Assembly: GCA_964494475.1 (NCBI GenBank)
Contig: CAZBRS010000041.1
Location: forward strand, 1 to 55,772
Reading direction: 5' to 3'
Length of the DNA stretch: 55,772 nucleotides
From: CAZBRS01 sp964494475
GTDB taxonomy: Bacteria > Myxococcota_A > UBA9042 > CAZBRS01
The notes under the pieces were generated by a model, which worked only from the letters and a program-made list of their open reading frames with translations, was not told where the DNA came from and made no database searches. The translations under genes were made by a program, and so were the position numbers. This document shows, one piece after another, positions 8,432-15,918 of this stretch (its first letter is position 1; every line of letters starts with the position of its first letter).

Positions 8432-10002
8432 TCAGTTTCCGCAAGTCCCCATCTGATCCGGGGCGCATTGCCCGCACATGGGGCAGAGCTCGATGCACCC
8501 GCACACCATCACGTTCTGGCACATGGAGCCGCCGGGGCAGTCGCCGTCGTCCCAGCAGCACGCCACGTCGCCCNNNNNNNNNNNNNNNNNNNNNNNNNNN
8601 NNNNNNNNNNNNNNNNNNNNNNNNNNNNNNNNNNNNNNNNNNNNNNNNNNNNNNNNNNNNNNNNNNNNNNNNNGCACATGGAGCCGCCGGGGCAGTCGCC
8701 GTCGTCCCAGCAGCACGCCACGTCGCCCGGGCACTCCGGGCCCTGCGGATCGGGCACGCAGCTTCCGGGCAGTTCGCCCGGCCCGCCCTGCGCGCGGCAC
8801 ACCAGGCCCTCGCCGCAGTCGAGGTCGCTGGTGCAGCAGCCCAGCGGCAACTCCTGGCAGGCGCCCGGCTTCGTGCCCACGAAGCACACGTTGCCGCAGG
8901 CGCAGAAGGTGGCGCCCACGCAGGCCGCGCCCCCGCAGTCGTCGGAAGCGTAGCAGTGGCCGGGGTCGAGGTCGTCCACGCAGGTCCCGGTCGCGGCCAG
9001 GCAGAACTGGTCGACGGCGCAGTCGGCGTCCGAGAGGCAGCAGCCGTCGTCGGGCTCACACGTGCCCGGGGAGTCCTCCATGTCGCACATGGCGTCGCAG
9101 GGGCAGATCGCCTCGCCCTCGCACGTGGCGCCGAGGCCGCACTCGCCGTCGTCCCAGCACGCGCCGAGGGGGGCCGGCTCCTTGCACGCGCCGGGGAGGC
9201 CGCCGGGGCCCTCGCCCGCACAGATCTGGCCCGCGTCGCAGTGCGCGTCGGTGAAGCAGCAGGAGCCCCACGCCGGCAGGCAGCTTCCCGCGTGGCTGAT
9301 GCAGTTCATGTCGCACGAGCAGAGCTGCTCGCCCTTGCACCCCAGCTCTTCGCCGCCGCAGTCGGCGTCGACGAAGCACGAGCCGTCGGGGAGCTGCTCG
9401 GTGTGGCACACGCCGCCCGCGCCCAGGTGGCCGGCTACGCAGTACGCGTTCGGACCGCACTCTTCGTTGGTGTGGCAGCAGTCGGGGGGCGCGTCGAGCA
9501 TGCACTCGCCCGGCTTCGTGGCGCCGCACATCATGAGGCAGCCGCAGCCGACGGCGCCCTCGCAGTGCTCGTCGGGGGCGCAGTGCTCGTCGGTCCAGCA
9601 CTCGCCCACGGCCGGTGCCCAGACGCACATCCCCGGCGTCGTCCCGTCGGTGCCCACGCCCGTGCAGGCCTGATCGGGCTCGCAGTCGGCGTCGACCGTG
9701 CAGCAGCCCGTGGGCAGGCCCGTGTCGGTCGCCTCGGTCGCGTCGGTGGTCTCGACGGCGTCGGTCGAGTCGGCCGCGTCGGCCGTCTCGGCCGTGTCGA
9801 CGGGCGTCGCGTCGGGGGCCCCGGGGTCACTCCCGAACCCGTCGGGCAGCGGTGTCGTCTCGGCCGCGGAATCCTCGGCGGCGTCCGCGGTCGCCGCGTC
9901 GTCGCCGACGTCGCCGGTCCCGTCGTTCGAGGTCTCGCAGCCGGCCAGCGCCAGCGCGAGCGTGAGCACGGTCAGGGTACAGAGGCGTCGCAGCGTGGTC
10001 AT
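8432..10002 (-). CDS. Cys-rich lipoprotein interrupted by an assembly gap
   Basis: The N-terminus has a signal peptide with lipobox LALAGC, then an Asp/Ala/Thr-rich linker, then about ten repeats of the kind CCxxDADCxxxxxC (for example GCCTVDADCEPDQACTG and GCCTSDLDCGEGLVCRAQ). Such disulfide-rich modules are common on delta-proteobacterial surfaces; function unknown. The gap of Ns at 8574-8673 breaks the frame. The same 55 bp lies on both sides of it; collapsing that repeat restores one frame, with CCWDDGDCPGGSMC running directly into QNVMVCGCIELCPMCGQC and a stop at 8432. In the true genome this coding region is therefore 155 bp shorter than the coordinates imply. A sigma-54-like site lies upstream. 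Confidence 0.75.
8519..8728. other. Assembly joint: 100 Ns flanked by identical 55-bp ends
   Basis: Bases 8519-8573 and 8674-8728 are identical over 55 bp and flank exactly 100 Ns. This is what a scaffolder leaves when two contigs that overlap by one k-mer (k=55) are joined with a fixed-size gap. Removing one copy and the Ns restores a continuous Cys-rich coding frame. The sequence therefore most likely contains no missing DNA here. Confidence 0.8.
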
Positions 10003-10043
10003 GATGCCCTCCGGCGAGACGTTCGTTCGTCGGTCCGGGCTTT

Positions 10044-10060
10044 TGCAGGAGTCGTGCCAA
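10044..10060 (-). promoter_or_regulatory. Sigma-54-like (-24/-12) promoter of the Cys-rich lipoprotein gene
   Basis: Read on the minus strand, TTGGCACGACTCCTGCA has the -24 GG and -12 GC exactly 10 nt apart and matches TGGCAC-N5-TTGCA closely. Predicted transcription start is near 10033, about 30 nt before the ATG at 10002. This would put the lipoprotein under an RpoN-dependent activator. Confidence 0.5.
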
Positions 10061-10161
10061 GCGCGCCGGGGCGAACTCGCGGCGGCCTCCGGGGCCGGGC
10101 CGAACGGGCGGGTCGCGGGGCCAGCGCGCTCACGGGGCGGCGTGCCATGGGAAGTTTTTCA

Positions 10162-11577
10162 TCACCCCGCGACGCCGCGCGCCACCCGGGCCGCGGCTTC
10201 GATCCCCTCCGCGATGGCCTCGTCGACGTTCAGGTAGGCGTAGCGCCCCTGCCGACCTACGCTCTGCAAGCCCGAGATCCCATCGAGCCACGCCAGCACG
10301 ACCTCCAGGTCGGCCTCGAAGCCCACGCGCCAGGCGGGGTAGGCGAAGCGCTCGCGCGTCACGTGGGTGGCCTCGACCGCGCCGTCGAACGGGACCGGGC
10401 TGACCCGGCGCAGGCCCTCGAGGGTCGCGGCGATGGTGGCCGCGTCGGGGCCGTTCCAGGCGGGCTCGCCGGGATCGGCCGTGATCTCGGCGCACACGAC
10501 GGTGCGGTCCTTGCCGTAGAGCCCCGGGACGATGCCGCCCAGCTCCGACACGCGGTTGAAGGGCAGGGCGGGGTCCTGGAAGTACGTCCAGTGGTGCGCG
10601 AACAGGCCGGGGCGGCTGAGGACGGCGAACACGAACACGAGCCCCCGGAAGCGCAGCCGCGCGGCCGCGGCGCGGATCGCGACCGGGGCCGGCGGGTCGA
10701 GGCTCTGGACCAGCTCGCCGATCGGGAGGGTCGAGACCAGGTGCGCGGCCGCGTGGCGGGCTTCGGCGCCGTCGGGGCCGCGGAGCACCACGGCCGTCAG
10801 GCGACCGCCCGCGTGCTCCACGCGCACGACCTCGGTGCCCGTGCGTACGTCGGCGGGCGCCTCGCCGTCGGCCAGCATGCGGTCGAAGAGCGACTGCAGG
10901 CCGTCGCGGGCCGTGAGCTGGCTGCGGTGGAAGGGCGAGTGGGCGTGGTCGACCCGCTTGGGGCGCCACCAGGGCAGCACCGTCTGCAGCAGGTGCCGCC
11001 CCGTGGGCAGCGGCACGCGCCGGCGCGCCCAGGCGCCCGCGATGTCGTCGCAGGGCAGCCCCAGCACCTTGGCCGTGTAGTCGCGGAAGAACAGGCGGTA
11101 GAACGGGTCGCCGAACGCGGAGCGCACCACCTGCTCGAAGCTGTCGACCGCCGGACGGCCCAGGGCTCGCCGGACCCCCTCGCGGGCCCGCGCCGTGGCC
11201 GCGCCGGCGGCTACCTCCGCGAGGCGCGAGGGCCCGAGCGCGGCCACCAGCTGCGCGGTCTTGAACGGGTAGTCGAGGGTGCGCCCCAGGAAGTGGATGG
11301 CCGACGTGGGGACTACGCGGAGCGCGTCGTCGCCGAGCAGGGCGGCCAGGTCGTCGACCAGGGGGCCGAGCGCGTCGTTCGACGGGTGCACCAGGTGCAC
11401 GCCGGCCTTCAACAACAGCCCGTCCCGGGTGCGCGTGGCGGCCAGGCCGCCCACGACCTCGGCGCGCTCGACCAGCAGCGCGCGCACGCCCCGGCGCGAC
11501 AGCTCGCGGGCTGCGCCCAGGCCCGCGGGGCCGGCACCGGCGATGACCACGGGCGGCAGGGGGGCGCGGTCAGCCAC
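10162..11577 (-). CDS. FAD-dependent amine-oxidase/protoporphyrinogen-oxidase-like flavoprotein
   Basis: 471 residues with an N-terminal Rossmann dinucleotide fold VVIAGAGPAGLGAARELSRR (GxGxxG at 14-19) followed by LLVERAEVVGGLAAT. This is the layout of protoporphyrinogen-oxidase-like and UDP-galactopyranose-mutase-like flavoproteins. The middle (FYRLFFRDYTAKVLGLP) and C-terminus (SVGRQGRYAYLNVDEAIAEG) match the UGM-like subset often found in polysaccharide gene clusters. It is the last gene of the carbamoyltransferase operon, and its start overlaps the DegT aminotransferase end by 8 nt. Substrate is unknown; an NDP-sugar or a lipid-linked sugar intermediate would fit the neighbours. The 160 bp between it and the next gene holds the sigma-54 site. 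Confidence 0.75.
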   Translation of the reverse strand: MADRAPLPPVVIAGAGPAGLGAARELSRRGVRALLVERAEVVGGLAATRTRDGLLLKAGVHLVHPSNDALGPLVDDLAALLGDDALRVVPTSAIHFLGRTLDYPFKTAQLVAALGPSRLAEVAAGAATARAREGVRRALGRPAVDSFEQVVRSAFGDPFYRLFFRDYTAKVLGLPCDDIAGAWARRRVPLPTGRHLLQTVLPWWRPKRVDHAHSPFHRSQLTARDGLQSLFDRMLADGEAPADVRTGTEVVRVEHAGGRLTAVVLRGPDGAEARHAAAHLVSTLPIGELVQSLDPPAPVAIRAAAARLRFRGLVFVFAVLSRPGLFAHHWTYFQDPALPFNRVSELGGIVPGLYGKDRTVVCAEITADPGEPAWNGPDAATIAATLEGLRRVSPVPFDGAVEATHVTRERFAYPAWRVGFEADLEVVLAWLDGISGLQSVGRQGRYAYLNVDEAIAEGIEAAARVARGVAG

Positions 11578-12700
11578 CTTCGATCACCTCGCGCACGGCG
11601 GCGATCACGTGGTCCTGCTCCGCCTCGGTGAGCGAAGGGTACAGGGGCAGCGAGATCGTGGACGCGCCCAGGCGTTCGGCGTTCGGGAACTGGCCCTCGC
11701 GCGTGCCGAAGCGCTCGCGGTACCAGCGCATCAGGTGGATGGGGCGGAAGTTGACGGCCACGCCGATGCCGCGATCGCCCAGCGCCGCCAGCACGTCGTC
11801 GCGCCGCGCCGGGTCGACCTCGAGGGTGTAGAGGTGGCGCGCGCTCACCACGCCGTCGGCCAGGCGCGGCGTGCGGACCCCCTCCAGCCCGGCCAGGCCC
11901 TGGTCGTAGCGTTGGCACAGCTGCTCGCGCCGCGCGCGCCGCGCCTCGAGCACGGGCAGCTGCGTGCGCAGCATGGCGGCCTGCAGATCGGTGAGGTTGG
12001 CCTTGTAGCCGAGCTCGAGTTGGTCCCAGTGGCGGTAGCGGGCGCCGTAGCGGTCGGCGGCGTCGCGGTCGATGCCGTGCAGTCGCAGCCGACGCAGGCG
12101 CGCGGCGAGCTCGCGATCGTGGGTGGCGATGGCGCCGCCCTCGCCGCAGGTGAGGTTCTTGGTGGCGTAGAAGCTGAAGCACGCCGCGGCGCTGGCCTGG
12201 CCCGGCCGGGTGCCGGCCCGCGAGCCCTCGACGCAGTGGGCGCCGTCTTCGACGACGGCGAAGTCGTGGCGCGCGCCCAGGGCCTGCAGCGCGCGCACGT
12301 CGGCCATCTGGCCGTACAGGTGAACGGGGATGACCGCGCGCGTGCGGGGCGTGAGCGCGGCCTCGACCGCGGCGGGGTCGAGCAGCCCCGTGGCGGCCTC
12401 GACGTCGGCGAAGACCGGGGTGGCGCCCGCGTAGACCGCCACGTTGGCGGTGGCCACGAACGACGTGGGCGGCACGATCACCTCGTGGCCGGGGCCCACC
12501 CCGAGCGCGACCAGGGCCAGGTGCATGGCCGCCGTGCAGCTCGAGACGCCGACCGCCTCGGCCACGCCCAGGAAGGCCGCGAGCTCGGCCTCGAACGCCC
12601 GGGTCTCGGGCCCGGTGGTCAGGAAGAGGCTGCCGACGACCCGCGCCAGCGCGTCGATCTCGGCCTGTCCGAGGGAGTGGCGGTAGAACTCGACCTTCAC
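11570..12700 (-). CDS. DegT/DnrJ/EryC1/StrS-family sugar aminotransferase
   Basis: 376 residues. PLP-dependent, fold-type-I aminotransferase of the family that aminates keto sugars in nucleotide-sugar pathways. Hallmarks are SSCTAAMHLAL near residue 53, VVEDGAHCVEG (D152 binding the pyridine nitrogen) and SFYATKNLTCGEGGAI, in which K181 forms the Schiff base. The C-terminus VNFRPIHLMRWYRERFGT is typical of the family. The GTG start at 12700 overlaps the TGA of the radical SAM gene by GTGA, indicating translational coupling. It suggests that the pathway makes an amino sugar (inference). Confidence 0.9.
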   Translation of the reverse strand: MKVEFYRHSLGQAEIDALARVVGSLFLTTGPETRAFEAELAAFLGVAEAVGVSSCTAAMHLALVALGVGPGHEVIVPPTSFVATANVAVYAGATPVFADVEAATGLLDPAAVEAALTPRTRAVIPVHLYGQMADVRALQALGARHDFAVVEDGAHCVEGSRAGTRPGQASAAACFSFYATKNLTCGEGGAIATHDRELAARLRRLRLHGIDRDAADRYGARYRHWDQLELGYKANLTDLQAAMLRTQLPVLEARRARREQLCQRYDQGLAGLEGVRTPRLADGVVSARHLYTLEVDPARRDDVLAALGDRGIGVAVNFRPIHLMRWYRERFGTREGQFPNAERLGASTISLPLYPSLTEAEQDHVIAAVREVIEGG

Positions 12701-14139
12701 GTGCTCTTATCGAGGACGTAGTTTCGGACCATGTTGTACACCGTGCCCAGCCGGCCGCGCAAGTTGCCCCACGAGCGGAGCCGCCGGCCCTCGCGCAGCA
12801 GGCGGCGCGGGTTCGTGTAGAAGCGCAGGTAGGCCCGCCGGACCGCGGCCGTCACCTGGGGCACGCTGACCTCGGGCGACACGAAGCGCGCGCTCACGCC
12901 CTGGAAGAAGTCGGCCCAGGCGAGCTCGCCCGACTCGACGCGCTCGGCGATGCCCAACTGGTCGAACAGCCGCGAGCCGGGCAGGGGCGTGGGCGTGTAG
13001 AAGTGGGCGTAGTCGGGCGCCGTGCGATCGACGTAGGCCAGGGTCTCGGCGATGGTCTCGGGCGTCTCGCCGGGCAGGCCGAAGACCCAATACGTGAGCG
13101 AGGGCAGGCCCACCCGGCGGCAGGCGGCCAGGGTCTCTTCGCCCCGCGCGGCCGTGGCCCCCTTGCGGATGGCGCGGAGCACCCGGTCGTCGCCGGACTC
13201 GACCCCGAGCGCCACCAGCCGGCAGCCCGCCGCCTTCATGCGGCCGAGCACCTCGTCGTCGACCGTGTCGACGCGGCTGTTGCAGAACCAGGTCACGCCC
13301 AGGTTCGCCGAGGCGATGCGCTCGCAGAGCTCGAGCGTCCAGGCCCGGTCGCGGCTGAACACGTCGGACTGCAGGAAGAAGTCGCGAACGCCCGTGGTGC
13401 GCCGGACCCACGCCATCTCGTCGACGATGCTGGCGGGTGAGCGCGGGCGCCAGGCCGAGCCGTGGAAGGCGTGGGTGGTGCAGAACACGCAGGCGGCCGG
13501 GCAGCCGCGCGAGGTCTTGATGAGCGCGAAGGGCCGCGAGGTGTCGGTGGCGAGGTGCGTGCCCGTCTGCATGGCCTCGTGCGAGGGCATGGGCAGGCTG
13601 TCGAGGTCGGTGACGAAGGGGCGATCGGGGTTGTGGTGCGTCGCTCCGCCGTCGCTCCAGCTGAGGCCGGGCAGGTCGGCCAGGCCGTCGCGCTGGTGGG
13701 CGAGGGCGCGCACCAGGTCGCGCGCGGTGAGATCGGGCTCGCGCCGCACCACCACCGCGCGCGGGTCGGGGAACGCCCCCAGGTAGTCGTCGGGTCGGAC
13801 GGTGGCGTGGGTGCCCCACCAGGCGAAGGTGGTCGCCGGCAACGCGGCGGCCAGCTCGCGCACCACGGCCACGTCGTCGTCGAGGGTGGCGGTGATCGAC
13901 AGCACGAAGACCACGTCGGGGGCCAGCGCGACGGCGCGGCGGAGCATGTCGGACCACGTGAGGCCCAGGTGGTTCGCGTCGAGGATCGTGGCCCGATGGC
14001 CGTCGGCGGCGAGCAGCGCCGCGATGACGCCGTATTCGACGTTGGGCCAGAGGCCCACGATGACCTTGCCCTGGCAGCGCCCGACCCGCAGGCTGCGCGT
14101 GCCGTCGCGCGTGACGGGGTTCAACAGGAGGACGTTCAC
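12697..14139 (-). CDS. B12-binding-type radical SAM enzyme
   Basis: 480 residues. The N-terminal part (VNVLLLNPVTRDGTRSLRVG, then a Rossmann-like region to about residue 145) matches the cobalamin-binding-type domain of class B radical SAM proteins. The radical SAM core begins at about residue 205 with C213-x3-C217-x2-C220 (RGCPAACVFC), binding the [4Fe-4S] cluster. It continues with VALGVESGDDRVLRAIRKG and SLTYWVFGLPGETPETIAET, typical of the BchE/P-methylase-like group. Such enzymes methylate, cyclise or rearrange unactivated carbons. The N-terminal domain does not show a clear DxHxxG cobalamin motif. Start GTG 14139 overlaps the carbamoyltransferase stop (GTGA), so the two genes are coupled. 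Confidence 0.8.
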   Translation of the reverse strand: MNVLLLNPVTRDGTRSLRVGRCQGKVIVGLWPNVEYGVIAALLAADGHRATILDANHLGLTWSDMLRRAVALAPDVVFVLSITATLDDDVAVVRELAAALPATTFAWWGTHATVRPDDYLGAFPDPRAVVVRREPDLTARDLVRALAHQRDGLADLPGLSWSDGGATHHNPDRPFVTDLDSLPMPSHEAMQTGTHLATDTSRPFALIKTSRGCPAACVFCTTHAFHGSAWRPRSPASIVDEMAWVRRTTGVRDFFLQSDVFSRDRAWTLELCERIASANLGVTWFCNSRVDTVDDEVLGRMKAAGCRLVALGVESGDDRVLRAIRKGATAARGEETLAACRRVGLPSLTYWVFGLPGETPETIAETLAYVDRTAPDYAHFYTPTPLPGSRLFDQLGIAERVESGELAWADFFQGVSARFVSPEVSVPQVTAAVRRAYLRFYTNPRRLLREGRRLRSWGNLRGRLGTVYNMVRNYVLDKST

Positions 14140-15869
14140 GCGGCGGGCTCCCGGACCACCACCGAGCCCTTCTGCACCAGGTGGTCGTCGAGCACCAGCG
14201 CGTCGAGGCCGCAGGCGAAGAAGCAGTCGAGGGCGTCGTCGGCCGTGCACACGATGGGCATGCCGGCCACGTTGAACGACGTGTTCAGGATGAGGGGCAC
14301 CCCCGTGAGGCGCTCGAACGCCACCAGGATGGCGTGCAGGCGCGGGTTGGTGGCCTGATCGATGGTGTGCACGCGCACGGTGCCGTCGGCGTGCAGGAGG
14401 CCGGGGATGCGCTCGCGCCAGGCGGCGCGCACCGGCCGCACCTTCTCCATGAAGAGCGACTGGAAGCCCGGGGGGGCCTCGAAGACCTCGTGGACGCGCT
14501 CGGCGAGGATGGACGCGGCGTAGGGGCGGAACCACTCGCGGCGCTTGACGTGCTCGTTGACCTTGTCGCGCACCTGCGGGTCGCGCGGGTCGGCGAAGAT
14601 GCTGCGGTGGCCCAGGGCGCGCTGCCCGAACTCCATGGCCCCGGCGGCGTAGCCCACGATGGCCCCGTCGGCGACCAGGCGCGCGAGGGTGGCGGGGGCG
14701 TCGGCGACCTGGCGCGCGGGCAGCTTGCGCCGCGCCAGCGATCGGGCGGCCTCGGCGCCGTCGACCACCGGACCGAAGAAGTTGTGGCGATGGAAGCGGT
14801 GGCGGCCGCGGTCGTGCAGGTTCAGGTAGAGCGCGGCCCCGATGGCCGAGCCGCTGTCGTCGGGGTAGGGGGGGATGTGCACCTCGTCGAAGGGGGCCTG
14901 GCCGAGCTCGAGCTTGCCGTTGGCGACCGAGTTCATGAAGCAGCCGCCGGCCAGCGCGACGAAGCGCTCGCCCGTGACGGCGCGGGCGTGGCGCAGCACC
15001 TCGAAGACGGTGTCCTCGAAGCTGCGCTGCAGGGCCCAGGCCAGCGCGTAGTGCCGGCCGTCGAGGGGGGCCCCGGCCGGGCGGGCCGGCAGCTCGATGG
15101 CCGCCGCCAGCGGGCCGTAGTCGCGCGGGCGATGGAAGACATAGTGCTCGAAGCGGTTCAGGTCGAGCTCGTAGCAGAGCCGCCCGTTCCTCACCTCGAG
15201 CGTATAGAGCCGGCGCACGCGCTCGAGCAGCCGGGCGCCCTCGGCGGGGTCGGCGTAGGCCGCCAGGGCCATCACCTTGTACTCGTCGGCGTCGGGCTGG
15301 AAGCCCAGGAACTCGGTGAAGAACGAGTAGAACGAGCCCACCGAGTGCGGAAAGCGCACGCGCTCGGTCAGCTCGATGTGCCCGCCCCGGAACGTGCCGA
15401 TGGTCAGCGTGTCTTCCTCGCCGAACGCGTCGATGGTGACGACGGCGCCGTGCTCCCAGGGGCTCGTGAAGGCCGCGCTGGCCGCGTGCGCCAGGTGGTG
15501 GTCGAGGTAGGTCACGCGGAGGCCCAGGATCTCCTGCACGCTCTGGTCGTCGGGCTCGACGTCGAGCGCGGTCGCCAGGTTGTTCGGCACGTACGTGAGG
15601 TACTTGCCGCGGCTGGAGTTGGCCTCCCACAAGAGGTTCAGGTTGCGGCGCAGGTTGCGCGCCGGGTTCCACGCCACCGCGATGGCGTCGAGATCCGAGG
15701 CCTTCGTGCCCGTGCGATCGAGGGCGTCGCGCAGGGCGCGCGTGGGGAACCCGCGGTCGCGCTTCTGCCTCGAGTAGCGCTCCTCGCAACCCGCCGCCAG
15801 GATCTCGCCCCCGTCGACCAGCGCCGCCGACGCGATGTAGCCGCTGATGTTCAGTCCCAGTGTACGCAC
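14136..15869 (-). CDS. NodU/CmcH/TobZ-type carbamoyltransferase
   Basis: 577 residues. Family members transfer a carbamoyl group from carbamoyl phosphate, via carbamoyl-adenylate, to hydroxyls of sugars or antibiotics. Seen here are an N-terminal ASKHA-type fold (TLGLNISGYIASAALVDG), the metal/nucleotide-binding HHLAHAASA (H124, H125, H128), AFGEEDTLTIG, the YKVMALAAY motif, LAGGCFMNSVANGKL, and the C-terminal YrdC-like part EFGQRALGHRSIFADPRD with LILNTSFNV. I chose GTG 15869 because a GAGGAG ribosome-binding site lies just upstream; an ATG at about 15890 lies too close to the -10 element. It has its own promoter (15889-15918) inside the end of the preceding gene. Together with the downstream radical SAM, DegT and flavoprotein it points to a decorated sugar or lipid. 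Confidence 0.9.
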   Translation of the reverse strand: MRTLGLNISGYIASAALVDGGEILAAGCEERYSRQKRDRGFPTRALRDALDRTGTKASDLDAIAVAWNPARNLRRNLNLLWEANSSRGKYLTYVPNNLATALDVEPDDQSVQEILGLRVTYLDHHLAHAASAAFTSPWEHGAVVTIDAFGEEDTLTIGTFRGGHIELTERVRFPHSVGSFYSFFTEFLGFQPDADEYKVMALAAYADPAEGARLLERVRRLYTLEVRNGRLCYELDLNRFEHYVFHRPRDYGPLAAAIELPARPAGAPLDGRHYALAWALQRSFEDTVFEVLRHARAVTGERFVALAGGCFMNSVANGKLELGQAPFDEVHIPPYPDDSGSAIGAALYLNLHDRGRHRFHRHNFFGPVVDGAEAARSLARRKLPARQVADAPATLARLVADGAIVGYAAGAMEFGQRALGHRSIFADPRDPQVRDKVNEHVKRREWFRPYAASILAERVHEVFEAPPGFQSLFMEKVRPVRAAWRERIPGLLHADGTVRVHTIDQATNPRLHAILVAFERLTGVPLILNTSFNVAGMPIVCTADDALDCFFACGLDALVLDDHLVQKGSVVVREPAA

Positions 15870-15888
15870 GGGGTCTCCTCTTCCCACC

Positions 15889-15918
15889 ATTATAGGCGTT
15901 CGGACGCGGTGTTGACAA
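15889..15918 (-). promoter_or_regulatory. Sigma-70 promoter of the carbamoyltransferase gene
   Basis: On the minus strand TTGTCA (15913-15918) and a perfect TATAAT (15889-15894) are separated by 18 bp. Transcription would begin near 15882, giving a very short leader before GTG 15869. The promoter overlaps the 3' end of the upstream membrane-protein gene, so the four distal genes can be expressed independently of the first three. Confidence 0.6.

Noticed and set aside
5349..9221. 1290-codon minus-strand frame spanning the N-gap
   Set aside because: Only its last 295 codons (NAD kinase from GTG 6236) are real; the rest is out of frame with the DUF4091 and lipoprotein genes and crosses the Ns.
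8432..10002. Repeated Cys-rich segments considered as a CRISPR-like or tandem DNA repeat
   Set aside because: The repetition is at protein level with divergent codons; there are no uniform repeats and spacers. The only identical repeat is the assembly joint.
8956..11631. 891-codon plus-strand frame
   Set aside because: Antisense to Cys-rich lipoprotein and flavoprotein genes; composition typical of GC shadow.
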